Shown here one piece after another: positions 1-10,818 of a DNA stretch of 64,000 bases. Source of the stretch: Leptobrachium leishanense (taxonomy: Eukaryota > Chordata > Amphibia > Anura > Megophryidae); the NCBI GenBank assembly GCA_009667805.1, contig CM019065.1:155916333-155980332 (forward strand), given 5' to 3'. The notes beneath the pieces were generated by a model, which was not told the DNA's origin, ran no database searches, and worked only from the letters and a program-made list of their open reading frames with translations. Numbering within the stretch: the first letter of the stretch is position 1; every line of letters begins with the position of its first letter. A program made the translations under genes and the position numbers.

Positions 1-371
1 ACCTTTCAGTTGGTAGTATTGATTTACAGATAACAGATAACAAAAGACCAGAATCTCATTAGCGGCCGTTCCCTCTATTCAGGAATTGTGGTTTCGGCTC
101 ATGCCCTGAGGGGTCTTGCTGCTGGACACCTGGACAAACTTCTTTTGCACACGGTTCAGGGCTTTGCACACGGCTAAGGTTAAACCTTTTGAGAACTTTC
201 TTAACTATATCAGTTCAAGTGACATAATCTTTTAATACAAACTATTTTTCGCCAACCCATTCCTCCTTCAAGTCCACATAATCATTTAGATATGCTGGTT
301 TTAGGATGGATCTCCCGCTTCTAGTCTGGGTGTTTCTGTATCCTTGTGGTTGTTCTCGTAGAACATTGGTG
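1..371 (-). other. Distal 3' part of the gypsy element, no gene seen
   Basis: This stretch follows the integrase end on the minus strand. I see no continued reading frame, no LTR copy and no polypurine tract that I could assign with confidence. It is probably the 3' untranslated part of the gypsy element. Confidence 0.4.
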
Positions 372-1267
372 TCATCCCCAGTCTTTCTGTGTCTGATATT
401 TCACAGTGTGGTTCTTCCTGATCTTCTTCTGGGTATTTGCTATTGATGGCTGGTTTGTCTCGTCCGTGTCATATTCCTCTTGATTGCTACTTTGGGTCCT
501 TATTTGAGGCCTGTATCGTCCAGTGCCTCTCAGGTGCCTCCTATTTCTTCTCAGAACTTGTCCTGACTCTGTTACAACTTCATAGGACCTGATTCCAGCA
601 GGGGCTCTTAGGCAAGCTTTCCGCCACTCTTTTCCCTGGTTAATGGTGGTTGTACCCACACCTGTTCGCCAACATTTAGAGGCCGCAGGTCTTTGGCTCC
701 CCTATTATATTGAGCGGCTTGCAATGCACGTTGTTTTGTGCATAGAATTTGGTGCCTGTCATTCATCCCGTGATCCTTCATTAACAGACTTCCTCTCATG
801 GGAAGTAACGATTTGGTCCTTCGACCCATCAGTCTTTGAGCAGGACTGCACTCCAGACCTTGCGTTGGTGTGTTGCGATGATCCAATAATGCTAGGTAGG
901 GATCATTACCAGAGGACACAGCCTTTTGCAGGAGTCTCTTGGCCGTTTTTACTGCCGACTCTACCTTCCCATTGCTTTGGGGGTATCCTGGTGATGAGGT
1001 AATGTGGTCAAAGTCCCAATTCATACTGAATTCTTTAAACTCCATCGAAATAAACTGGGGTCCAATATCTGAACATACAGTGTCTGGGATTCCATATCTG
1101 GCAAAATGAGCCTTCAATTTTCTTATCACTGTTGTTGATCTTGTATCCTGAATCTGGTCTATCTCCCAGAAGTTAGAGTCATAGTCCACCGTTATTAAAT
1201 ACTCGTGTCCATGGAATGTGAACAAATCAGTACCGATCTTTTTCCCATGGTCTAGTTGGGATCTCAT
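372..1267 (-). pseudogene. gypsy integrase core and C-terminus (broken)
   Basis: Continuation of the gypsy pol frame. The DDE catalytic core is visible: the first Asp in VDYDSNFWEID, the second in SDIGPQF, and the Glu in NGKVESAVK. The residues after the core (NVGEQVWVQPP) look like the C-terminal DNA-binding part of gypsy integrases. A frameshift near 640 separates the core frame (608-1267) from the C-terminal frame (372-659). The zinc-binding N-terminus lies in the neighbouring piece at 1227-2363. Confidence 0.85.
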
Positions 1268-2363
1268 GAGGCATCAAGGTCTCCTTTTGTTGTTTAGTAT
1301 CAAATGACCGGCATATGTCACATTGGTCAATGTACTCTTTCAACTGCGCATTCATTCCTGGCCAGTAAACAGATTCCCTGGCTCTACGTAGACATCTTTC
1401 CACGCCGAAATGTGAAGAATGGATCCGAGACATAATATCAGATCGAAGTTCAGATGGTATAACAACTCGCTCGCCTTTGAATAGTACACCATCCTGTACA
1501 CTCAGTTCATCACGTATGTGGTAAAATGGTGAAGCCTCTAGAGGTACCAGTTCCTTTGCATGAGGCCATCCCCTCAAAACAATGTGCTTCACTGCTTGTA
1601 AAGTCTTGTCTTTATCGGTGCTTTTTTGTATAGCGTCAAGTCTCCTGTTTGAGATGGGTAGATATTGGAGCATGTTTACCGTTTCAATCTGGTGCTCCAC
1701 TGAGCCCTCCACGGAACCCTCGTCCAGATAAGCCCTACTCAATGTGTCTGCCACTGCCAGAGACTTTCCTGGGCAGTATCTGATACATGCATCGTACATT
1801 TGAAGACGTAACATCATACGCTGAAGACGTCGGGGTGCTTTAAGTAAAGGTTTCTTCATAATGCTTTCAAGGGGCTTATGGTCGGACTGTACAGCTACTG
1901 TTTGTCCAAATGTGAATTGATGAAATTTTTCCATGCCAAAGAGGACTGCTAACAACTCCTTCTCAATCTGGGCATAACCTTGCTCTGTCTCCGTCAATGC
2001 TCTGCTTGCAAAAGCTAACGGTTGCTTACTCTGCATCAGTGCTGCTCCCAGACCTCTCTCTGACGCATCGCATTGTAGTTCCAATGGTTCTTCTGGGTTA
2101 TAATACTTGAGTACTGGCGCACAACTGATTTTTGATTTGATCTGCTGAAATGCCCCTTCCTGCACTTCAGTCCACTCCCACACTGCATCCTTCTGGGTTA
2201 GTTGGCGCAGAGGTTCACCTGCATCTGATATGTTCTCACAAAACCTTGAAAGATAGTTCACCATCCCCAAAAATCTCTGTACTCCTTTAACGTCTGTGGG
2301 TCTGGGCATTTCAGTAATGGCTTTTACTTTGCTGGGGTCTGCTTGAAGTCCCTGGGCTGACAA
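1227..2363 (-). pseudogene. gypsy RT connection, RNase H and integrase N-terminus
   Basis: Long open stretch of 378 codons. It starts in the RT thumb (typical FLGMVNYLSRF), runs through the gypsy RNase H (LQCDASERGLGAAL with the first catalytic Asp, then EKELLAV, then QSDHKPL) and the tail ADTLSRAYL, and ends in the integrase zinc domain (H-x3-H in IHSSHFGVE, C-x2-C in DQCDIC). The frame is open for more than 1.1 kb, so this part of the element is not very old. It shifts frame into the integrase core near 1260. Confidence 0.9.
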
Positions 2364-2379
2364 TAAGTGACCAATATAA

Positions 2380-3441
2380 GGTACTTCAGTTTTTCTTAAC
2401 TGGAATTTATCTGGATTTAGTTTGAGCTGTCGTTCTCTGCAACGATCTAGTAACTTCTCAGCTTCTGATCGTGATCTTTAATGGCTTCCACATCAGTTTC
2501 TCCTTCTCCTACAATCAGGATATCATCTGCAATAACCCTGATACCTGGTAGCCCTTCCAGTGCATGATTTAGTTTTCTCTGAAAAACCTCTGGGGCAGGA
2601 CTAATACCATAGGCATCCTAACCCACCGGTATCGGCCAAAAGGAGTAGAAAAAGTGGTTAAGTAGCTGGAGTCTTCCTCTAATTCGATATGCCAAAATCC
2701 ACTCTTTACATCACACACTAAAAAAATTCTTGCCCTTGCTAGATCAGGAAGTATGTCATCAAGTGTAGGCAAAGGATAGTGGCTCCTTTTCAAAGCTTAT
2801 TTTAGAGGCTTAGGGTCAATGCAAATCCTTAACTTCCCTGATGGTTTCTTCACTATCACCATACTACTAATCCAGTCTGTGCTTCTCTCTACAGGGGTGA
2901 TAATCCCCTGTTTTTCTAAACTGGCGAGCTCCTCTTGAAGGGGTTTGAGTAATGATACAGGAACTTTTCGTTTTGGACGTCTAACAGGCTGTACAAGAGC
3001 ATCCACTTCCAATTTCAATTTTCCCTCTAGACAGCCCACTCCTTGAAAAATATCAGCATACTCCTTGTTGATGGTTGACCAGCCCCACATAGCGCTATCT
3101 GACTGTTTGCTGTCTTGTTCCACAGTTAGGATATTTTGGTGCTGCACCGAGATCAGATCCATGGCTTGGATAGCTCTACTTCCTAGTATAGGATGACACA
3201 GCTCTGAGTCAATGACAACAAATTCAGCCTGATATAACTTTTGATTGCATGGGTTCCTTATTTTGAGCTTACATATCCCTACTGGTGTCAGTGTACTCTT
3301 ATTGTACATCCTTAGTATCTTATCACAGGGTAGAATTTTAGATTGGTCTTTCACCATCCTTGCTGGTAGGACATTGCAGTCCGCCCCACAATCCATTTGG
3401 AATCTCACAGCTTGCTGGTCGATGAGCATGGTAGCAAACAA
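2380..3441 (-). pseudogene. gypsy protease and reverse transcriptase palm (broken)
   Basis: The protease active site reads DCGADCNVLP, with Cys where most gypsy proteases have Ser or Thr. RT starts with a WISSMVIVKKPSGKLRIC segment. A single in-frame TAA near 2797 separates it from SHYPLPTLDDILPDLA and the palm strand FLVCDVKSGFWHI, which has the first catalytic Asp. After another frame change near 2570, the second catalytic site reads VIADDILIVG (about 2515-2545). At least one stop and two frameshifts make it a pseudogene. Confidence 0.85.
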
Positions 3442-4003
3442 AGCTGATGAAAATTTGCTCGTAGATTTCTTCAGTGCACAAATCTGAAAAAGCTGGTTCC
3501 AAAGTCAGACCCAGAATGTCTTCGTATTCCTCTGAATCCGCTGTTTCCTTATATACAGCTTGTACTGCCGGCTTCCTTTGTTGGTGCAGACTGGCACGGC
3601 ACTGGTTAATGAAATGATTGGCCTTACCGCACCCCTTACATTGCTTTCCAAATGCTGGGCATTTCGCTTTCAGTTTCTCGTGATGCTTACCACAATATAT
3701 GCACTGTATTATCTTATGTGGAGTCTCTGCCATTCTGCTCGGACTCTTCCTAAGAGTGTAGCTTGTTTCCATTCCATGGACTGACACTGCACCGGTGCTG
3801 GACCTCTCCAGGAGCTTCACCCTCTCTGTAGACAGTTCAGCAGCTCTGCCGATTTGTAGACATTTATCAAGTGTTAAGTCCACTTCTCTCAGTAAACGTT
3901 CCCTGAGGTTAGAATCTCTTGTGCCACATATAATTCTGTCCCTTATTAAAGAGTCTCTGATATTATCAAAATTGCAGGTGGCTGCCAGTGTACGCAGCTC
4001 TGT
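3338..4003 (-). pseudogene. gypsy gag, C-terminal part with zinc knuckles
   Basis: The frame carries a conserved capsid tail segment (TLAATCNFDNIRDSLI, then RERLLREVDLTLDKCLQIG) followed by two Cys/His knuckles: a CIYCGKHH type and a C-x2-C-x4-H-x4-C type (CKGCGKANHFINQC). It ends by overlapping the protease frame near 3441. The piece is cut off at 4003 by the ERV's LTR; the missing upstream codons are found at 12978 and beyond. Confidence 0.88.
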
Positions 4004-4684
4004 TGTAGGCGGACAAAAACAGATTCACTTTCAAGACGGCGCCGGACCGGGCACAAGTAAGGATTGTCAGAACACGAGTCTCTTCAGGAAAGGCAAATGT
4101 TTATTGTGTCGTCACACAAGTGCTCACACAGGATTGAATCGCAAAGAGTGAGCCCCCCCTTTCACCCGTGCAAGGGATCTTATACCCAAAAATACGTAAT
4201 TAGGTACATCCCAGTTAGCCCACCTCCCAATGACACTTTATTCCACCCCACGTGGGTTAATACTTCCTTTTGGCTAATACAAAGACATTTCATTAATTGG
4301 CTGTAAATTGGCAAACTTTGTGTTAGTTTCAGTAAATCAAAATTAATTGCTCTTACTGTTCCGGGCTGCGCCCTCCTCCCTTGCGCCTACAATCACTTGT
4401 TACAGATGGCACCTGGCCTGATCTCTACTCCTTTGTTTTTCTGCGGGCCCCAACGACCTTGGAGGATCTACTTCGCTTTTCTCCTCCGTGCCAGGAACAG
4501 CAGAGATCTTTCATAAAGCTTTAATTGCTTTTCTGCTAATCTAAACGCATTCCTAAATTTCTACGTATACCTCATTCTAGTTTCAGCTACAAACCTGCCT
4601 AGTTATATACAAGTGAACCAATATTCTGAACAAGATGGCCGCCTGTGTACAATGGCGGCCGTCTTCCAGCCTATTTCCACTTCA
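4004..4684 (-). repeat. ERV 3' LTR
   Basis: On the minus strand it begins TGAAGTGG and ends CCGCCTACA. It holds a TATA-like TATAAG (4179-4184) and an AATAAA polyadenylation signal (4100-4105) about 75 bases apart, which fixes U3, R and U5 in the expected order. It follows a polypurine tract. Confidence 0.92.
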
Positions 4685-4696
4685 TTCCCCCCTTGG
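4685..4696 (-). promoter_or_regulatory. ERV polypurine tract
   Basis: The minus strand reads CCAAGGGGGGAA immediately before the TG of the 3' LTR, the expected place and composition for the plus-strand primer of reverse transcription. Confidence 0.8.
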
Positions 4697-4743
4697 CTCA
4701 AGTGTCAGGATCTTTTCCTGGCACTTGTAGCCATTACACTCCA

Positions 4744-5522
4744 CTATTCTGAAACTCCTTGTACTGGGGGGGTTTCTTTCACTGGGAACATACCCTGTGG
4801 GATTATCAATGGTATCTTCTGTGTTTGTGTGGGTGTCAGTGCTGTCTTGCACAGTGGCCATATGCATAGCCCTATGCGGTATATCAGTATCCCTATGATC
4901 AAGATCACCACTATCATGAGTATCATGGATCCAATCCGTGAGATAAATCTCAAGATGGAACCAAACCATTCTCCCATTGCTCCAAACCCACGGAGCGGAT
5001 TCCAGCCTTCGGCAGCAATCCTCCTGGCTATACCCTGCAACTGTGCTACCTTCTCTTGGTGATCTTGAATTACCTGGTAATAATCTGGGACTTCATGTGT
5101 AGTGTTTCTGATGAAGGTGCAACATTCATAGTGCATTGTCATTTCACACAATCCATTCAAGGCCGCACTGATCTGCTCAAGCGCCATATCATGTATCATC
5201 TGCACCTTTCGTAACTCACGCATTTCCAGATTCAGCAGCTGGATATCCATACTGGTTCTATTCAGAATCTCATCCATCAAATTGACATAGCTATTCAATC
5301 TCCTCATCATCTCTCCTCCCCATCCAGTCCATGCTGGCAACATGTCCATATTCGATCCATCTTCGCGAACAATTCTCTCTTTGGTCTTTCAAACACCAGT
5401 GGGTACCTAGGGTGTAGTTCTGTGTCTGTGTTTGTGTCTTCTCCCCTTAGTCTCTGGATTGGGACCAGCTTAGCCAAATAACACATTCCCGTTATTGTTG
5501 GTGGTACCCATGTGTAACACAC
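4744..5522 (-). pseudogene. ERV env, transmembrane subunit (frameshifted)
   Basis: A furin-type site RPKR lies in the upstream frame (5307-5522). A frameshift near 5310-5350 leads to a long helical heptad region, a cysteine motif with seven residues between the first Cys and the CC pair, two N-glycosylation sites, a tryptophan-containing segment before the membrane, a hydrophobic span of about 23 residues (SMILMIVVILIIGILIYRIG) and a cytoplasmic tail ending near 4747. Most gammaretroviral TM proteins have six residues in the Cys motif, so this env is not a simple match to the pol. The break makes it non-coding as a whole. Confidence 0.82.
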
Positions 5523-6545
5523 CTTTCACAGCACACCTGGTACCCTCCTTTCACTATAAATGGTGATGAATGTAGTGTTCCCTTTGATATCTCTATCGCA
5601 AGGTGTCTCAGCCGTCTCATCATATCCACTGCACCCTGCCTCCCATTGGTCACATTCCCAATCACCGCCTCTTGGTCTCTAGTGAGTTGCCTGCATCGTA
5701 TATATAAATAATTCGCCTTTTGTCCTGTTTTGAATATGTAAATGTATGATGTCCAGTTGAACTGACTTGAGTTACATAACCCACCCTCGTTATTTGTTTC
5801 TTTATCTGGTCCTAGTTGAAAACAGCATTCTGGTGGATACACTGGTCCTATTATGGGGTACCCGGGACTGAATGATTCTGTCTTTTCCCTTGGTGCATCG
5901 ACAGCATGTATTGTGACATTCCCTGATACAAACATACTCAAATTCATTGGAACAGAGGCAAATGGTATATGAATTGTCTCTGGGTGCAGTCTACTACACC
6001 CCAGCATACGGTTTGCCCAGACTTTTTAGCATAGTCATATTTGAATTGCACAAGTAAGTGTCCTCTTGGGTTGGTTCCAGATAGCGCCTCTCGTTTTTGT
6101 CTCCACATGGTACGGTTCTCCATCACCGGGTGCGTACCATTCCAGATATGGGAAATATTCACTTTCCCCACATTGCCCGTACAATTAGGGCCTGCTCCAC
6201 GCGAGAGTCCATAAATCAAATTAGCAAGATATAAAATCAGCACCACAAATGCCCCGAATATCAGAATTCCTTGGGCAATTCTTTTCACAGTCACATAAAC
6301 CCAATCCCTCCCCACCGGAATTTCAAAAGTAAAAAACATTTCTGGATGATCAAGGGTGGGGGCCGGGCCCCTAAAAAGCACCCTGTGGGTATCCCCGTTG
6401 GCGGGTGGTCAGGACCTGTGCCCATCAAAACACCCACTTGTTGATCCTCTGTATTATCTGGGTTAGGATCATTTAGGTGCTCATGGCTGTGGTCTTTGTC
6501 AGCTTCAGCCTCAGCGGGTTGGTCTCGTTGGTAACGACCTTCCAT
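5492..6545 (-). pseudogene. ERV env leader and surface subunit (broken)
   Basis: Three overlapping frames. The first (6291-6545) is a charged leader. The second (5944-6381) holds a hydrophobic segment of about 25 residues (GILIFGAFVVLILYLANLIY) and N-glycosylation sites (NCT, NIS, NGT, NRT). The third (5492-6007) has further sites and many cysteines. The long leader before the hydrophobic segment suggests a signal peptide that stays as a membrane anchor, or is cut late. Frameshifts near 6300, 5990 and 5510 stop any full-length product. Confidence 0.75.
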
Positions 6546-7145
6546 GCTGGTTCAGGACTGGCTGCAGCTGCTTTCACTCTGGAGTGATGTATCCACGGGA
6601 CCACCTCGGCAACCTTTACTGCTGTGGGGGTTGATAACAGGACAAGATAAAGACCTCTCCATTTTGGACCTAGTGGATCATTTTTCCACTCTTTTACCCA
6701 TACTGAGTCACCGGACAATACTTATACAGTGAAGGATACAGAAAATGCGGTATATTATCCCCACCCAAATATTTAATTTCTGCATTGATTTACCCAGCAT
6801 TACTACCTGATCATTTAGTTTAGTCTCTCCCAATGCCCGAAGGTCCCCCCTTAGTCCATTAATTAGAGGGGTTGGCCGTCCAAACATAAGTTCGTACGGA
6901 CTTAGCTTCAATTGGGGGGTTGGTCTGCACCTAATGTGCAAAAGGACTATCGGCAGCAAGTCCAACAAGCCTAGTGACGTCTCTTGGCACAGTTTGGACA
7001 TCAAAGTCTTTAGGGTACGGTTCATTCTTTCAACTTTTCCCGAACTTTGGGGCCTGTAGGCGGTATGTAGCTTCCAGGTGATGCCCAGTAGCCGGGCAAG
7101 TTGTTGCAAACAGTTCTGGATACTTTTGGGAAATAGTATCGCCAT
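6473..7145 (-). pseudogene. ERV integrase, last third only
   Basis: Starts within the core domain shortly before LLGITWKLH and the segment SSGKVERMNRTLK, which holds the Glu of the D,D,E triad. It continues through LSPYELMFGRPTP to the C-terminal domain, with WVKEWKNDPLGPKWRG and PWIHHSRVK, which are strongly gammaretroviral. The zinc domain and both catalytic Asp residues are absent; an OGFR-family domain stands there instead. Frameshifts near 7100 and near 6715 break it. Integrase activity is impossible. Confidence 0.9.
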
Positions 7146-7726
7146 GCGAAAAATAACAAATCTTGTCTGTCTTGTGAATCTCTTACTGCTGGTATGAAAA
7201 AGTTCATTGCACTTTTCTTCATTCTTGGCAGTCTGTTCTTGATAAGGATCTCCTTGAGGAAGAACCTCACCAGTGGGACTTGATATTCTTCTGCTCCCAA
7301 TTCTCCCAGACTGTGCAGTATTCGTGTGATCCGTAGATTATTGTGAGGATTGATTGTCAAATTTTCAAAACGTGACGCGAAATTTTCTGCTCATTCAACT
7401 TCGGTTATTTCTTTGTCTTCCTCCTCCCCCACTATTTTTACGCCGAAGAATTTCAGCATCATGTTGTAGGCTCTGCGCAGTCTTTGCTGAACTTCTGAGG
7501 TGTTAACCATTAGGCGTGTCTCCTGCGGATTTAGGGAAGTAGAGTAGAAATTTCGGCCTTGTGTCCGAGTTGGGAAAAGCCATTGAATGTAATCATAATT
7601 GAGTTCTAATAGTTCATAATCATCTTGCCATTTGTGCAATATTATTTCAATGAACTCGCCGTGGGGTTCAAACTTTCTCAAATTCATGTAGAACTCGTAA
7701 TTTGGCATAGAGGATTGCGGTTCTTG
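7137..7726 (-). pseudogene. Captured OGFR/OGFRL1-family domain inside ERV pol
   Basis: From MPNYEFY (7708) the frame shows the hallmarks of the OGFr N-terminal conserved domain: a Trp-Asp-Tyr segment (KWQDDYELLE), YIQWLFP, RLRRAYNMMLKFFG, then NNLRITRILHSLGELG, PLVRFFLKE and a closing FFAWRY. That is about 190 codons, near the whole domain, without introns. It is in the same frame as RNase H, interrupted by one TGA at 7391-7393; the same frame resumes at once with the next conserved segment. After FFAWRY the frame enters integrase at the residues expected just after the second catalytic Asp, followed by a frameshift near 7085-7125. In animals this domain belongs to a nuclear-envelope-associated receptor for an opioid growth peptide; its biochemical role is unclear. 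Some residues resemble OGFR and some OGFRL1, so the donor is open. Confidence 0.93.
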
Positions 7727-8569
7727 CTTGCAGATCAATACTTTAGCTTGGTCTTCTGCTGGCGGTGGTGGTTTTGCAGCTGCTTTTGCGGCTTGGTCTG
7801 CGCGTCTGTTACCTTTTGGAATTTCATCACGGCCTTTTTGGTGGCCACGACAGTGCATGATGCTGACAGCACTTGGTTTCCACACTGCTTCCAGGAGGGC
7901 CGCGATTTCAGCCGCATATTTAATTTGTTGTTCTGAAGACGTGAGTAGGCCTCTTTCTTTATAGAGTGCACCATGTGCATGGACTGTCATAAAAGCGTAC
8001 TTGGAATCTGTATAGATATTTACTCTTTTGCCTTCAGAAATTTCAAAGGCTCTGGTTAAAGCTGTTATTTCAGCCAATTGTGCAGATGTATGGCCTGGCA
8101 GTGGCTTTGCTTCGACGACTTCTTCTGTTGAGACTACTGCATAGCCGGAGACTTTCTTCCCATCATCCATATAGCTGCTACCATCAGTGAATAGCTGTAG
8201 GTCGTATTTGTCTAGGGGTACGTCTTGCAAATCTGGCCTGCTACTGAACACTTCTTCCATAACTTGGAGGCATTCATGATCTGGATCCTCTTCACAGTCA
8301 GGCAGTAAAGTAGCAGGGTTTAAGGTAGCGATGAGGTCCAAATGAACCCGTGGATTTTCACACATCATGGCTTGGTACTTCGTCATCCGGCTGTTGCTGA
8401 ACCAGTAACCTCCTTTGACATTCAGCAGAGCCTTGACAGCGTGGGGCACCTTGACATAAAGAACCTGTCCAAGGGTCAGCTTGTCTGCTTCTGCTATCAG
8501 CATTGCAGTGGCAGCCACTGCTGTCAGGCCGCAGGCCACAGGGTCGAGTTGCTTGGAGAGGTAGGCCAC
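7727..8569 (-). pseudogene. ERV RT connection and RNase H
   Basis: Follows RT after a frame change at the stop near 8577. It begins with the conserved AYLSKQLDPVA and has the gammaretroviral RNase H set: LFTDGSS (first Asp), the Glu in AQLAEITAL, YTDSKYAF (third acid), and the HCRGHQKG and ADQAAK motifs. It then runs through a short Pro-rich linker (KPPPPAEDQ) into the OGFR-family domain without leaving the frame. The RNase H itself is open and looks intact; only its fusion is unusual. Confidence 0.92.
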
Positions 8570-8574
8570 AGGCC

Positions 8575-9477
8575 TCAGTCATGAGCCAAAAGTCTGGACC
8601 AATACTCCTGTTGCTGTTTGCTCTTGTTTCCAATGAAAGGGATCTTGCCCCCCCCCTTCGTGGCCTGATGAAGCGGCTTGGCAATATCTGCGAAGTTGGG
8701 GATCCACAGGCGGCAGAAGCCTGCAGCTCCCAGGAACTCACGGACTTGCCTCCTGGTCTTTGGTTGGGGTATGCGGCACACTGCTTCTTTTCTTTCTGCC
8801 CCCAGTGCACGTTTGGTACCTGTTAACTGGAAGCCCAGATATTTTACACTGCGTTTACATATTTGTGCTTTCTTTTTAGAAACTCTGTAACCTGCTTGGC
8901 TTAGCAGATGTAGCAAAGCTTTTGTGGCGGATAAACAGTCTTTTTCTGTGGGGGAAGCCAGTAATAAATCATCAACATATTGTAGTAACACTACTTTGTC
9001 TGGCTGAGCGTTGAAGGCGAGGAGATCTTGGCTAAGCGCGCACCTGAAAATCGTGGGCGAATTTTTTTTTTGAAACTTTGAGGGAGGCGCGTCCACGTCA
9101 TTTGATAGCGCGCCCCCGTGGTAGACTTTTCTCACTGAAATACAAAAAAGGGGCTGGCTTGCTGGAGCCAGACGGATGCAAAAAAAAAAAACGTCTTTTA
9201 AATCAAGCACTGTGTAATATTGTGTATCTCCGGGAATTAACGCCAGTAAATTGTATGGATTAGGAACCACAGGGTGTAATGTTACTGTGGTCTCGTTGAC
9301 AGCTCGTAAATCTTGGACAGGGCGGTACTCTTGTGTCCTCTCTTTCAAGACTGGCAATAGGGGTGTGTTCCATGGTGACACACAGAATTTTAATATGCCG
9401 TGATCTTTAAATCTCTGTAAATATATCTGTATATTCTGCTTGGCTTTCTGTGGGATATAATATTGTCTTAGAGCCAC
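8575..9477 (-). pseudogene. ERV reverse transcriptase
   Basis: Fingers and palm of a gammaretrovirus-like RT: the IYLQRFKDHGIL segment, YRPVQDLRAVNE, a first catalytic region (TVLDLKDVFF) and the YVDD box in QYVDDLLLAS, then YLGFQLTGTKRAL and REFLGAAGFCRLW of the thumb. The region around 9050-9190 has runs of A and T and residues unlike the family, so small lesions are likely there. The frame ends with TGA at 8575-8577. Confidence 0.9.
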
Positions 9478-9504
9478 CGGTGTTGCGCCGGGCTGTGATT
9501 CAAC

Positions 9505-9850
9505 TCATCTGGGCGGGTTTTCCTCCGCCCCCACCTCAGGAATTCCAAGGAGTAGTGCGTGCGGATCCGGCGTGGCAGACAGAGTAGGTGCCGTGCGCCA
9601 TTCTTCCTCCTTTGACATAACTACTGCGATTTTCACAGATTGTGGATTGTGCGGACTGGCTGGAATATGCTGCCGAGCAGAGCCGCCACTCTCCGGCAGA
9701 TCTAATTGAGCGTGACCCCCGGAAAAAAACATAATTTGGGCTTGCAATTTGCAAAGGATATCCCGCCCCAGGAGCCGGATGGGACATTCGGGCATATACA
9801 TATACACATTGTATAAACAATATTTTCAGAGATCTTTTCCCGTAGCCCAA
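9505..9850 (-). pseudogene. ERV protease, C-terminal remnant
   Basis: One frame reads CPIRLLGRDILCKLQAQI, the C-terminal helix region of retroviral proteases (GRD motif), followed by a Pro/Ser-rich link to RT. The active-site Asp region is absent, because upstream of about 9810 the sequence turns A+T-rich without a protease frame. Competing open frames across the piece show that it is frameshifted. Confidence 0.75.
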
Positions 9851-10494
9851 AACAGACTCTTAATACCACATCCGAAAAAAATAAATCATTCCATCGTCAT
9901 AAGACCACTCCTAACATCTCATAACAATAAAATAACCATTCCATCAAAAATTAAACAAAAACATACCTTTTAGAAACAGTAAAGAAAAACTATTTTAATT
10001 ATTTCTCGAATTATTTTTCTTTTAATATTAATTTTCTAACTGTTTCATATATTTCAATTTAATTTTAGCTTTGAATAAAACTAAAACTTTCGGAATAATA
10101 TTAACACAAAATATAAACATATATCTTGCACTCAACAGACTTCAGACAAATATTCTATTGTAACACACATTAAAATTAGCTAAATATAGTAATTCTTTTT
10201 TTTCTATTCCTCTTTACTTTGAATTCGCTGCACAGATACACAAAGGGTTATTCTTTCCAGCTATCAGAGAGCAAAGAAAAACAAAGTGACTCCCTCCCCC
10301 TTAGCAAACAGTCTGTCAGAAAGGAGGGGGCCTATACACCAGGGAAGAGAGGAGGAAAAAAAAAAAAAAAAAAAGAGAAAAAAAACAAAAACCAAATACG
10401 AAGCCCAATCTCACAACCTCTCAGTCATTCCTACTTTTAATTGAACAGTTTAATAGATCAATTATAAACACAAATCGGACAAAATCAGTCCGAA
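9808..10494 (-). other. A+T-rich stretch in place of capsid, nucleocapsid and protease start
   Basis: About 690 bp with stops in all frames. It is rich in A and T, with an A-run at 10353-10372 and a purine-rich segment nearby. The gag capsid major homology region and zinc knuckle expected here are not seen. Either this is an unrelated insertion that came with a deletion, or it is degenerate filler acquired by the virus. I found no clear target duplication at its edges. Confidence 0.55.
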
Positions 10495-10818
10495 TCACAC
10501 ACACAAGCCATACAGCACCGCAATCATCTCACTCCGTAAAATATTAATTAATTTATATATGCTCCCATCGGGCATCTCAATCTTTTCTGGTGGAGCCTCT
10601 CTATCTCCTCCATTCGCGGCGCCCTGCTCTTCTTCCTCAGTCACACAGGACGGAGCAGAGGGAGCTGACCGAGACACAGCAGCTGCCCGCTCCCCCTCTC
10701 CGTCCGCGCAACCGCGGCACTCAAAACTTCCTAGCTGCCCTATAACATAATGATAGGACGGGGGTAAAACATCACTCTCTTCCGGTTGTTCTACTAACAC
10801 CTCTCTCTCTCTCTCCAT
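10495..10818 (-). pseudogene. ERV gag, p12-like region with PPSY late motif
   Basis: An acidic, Ser/Pro-rich region containing LPPSY, a PPxY-type late domain that in gammaretroviruses recruits NEDD4-family ubiquitin ligases for budding. It is joined to the matrix frame by a GA-repeat at about 10800-10818, whose length puts the two parts in different frames. It ends at a stop at 10495 without entering a capsid. Confidence 0.7.

Noticed and set aside
7391..7393. TGA in the OGFr frame as a selenocysteine or programmed readthrough codon
   Set aside because: No SECIS-like element or readthrough context was seen, and other frameshifts nearby make simple decay more likely.
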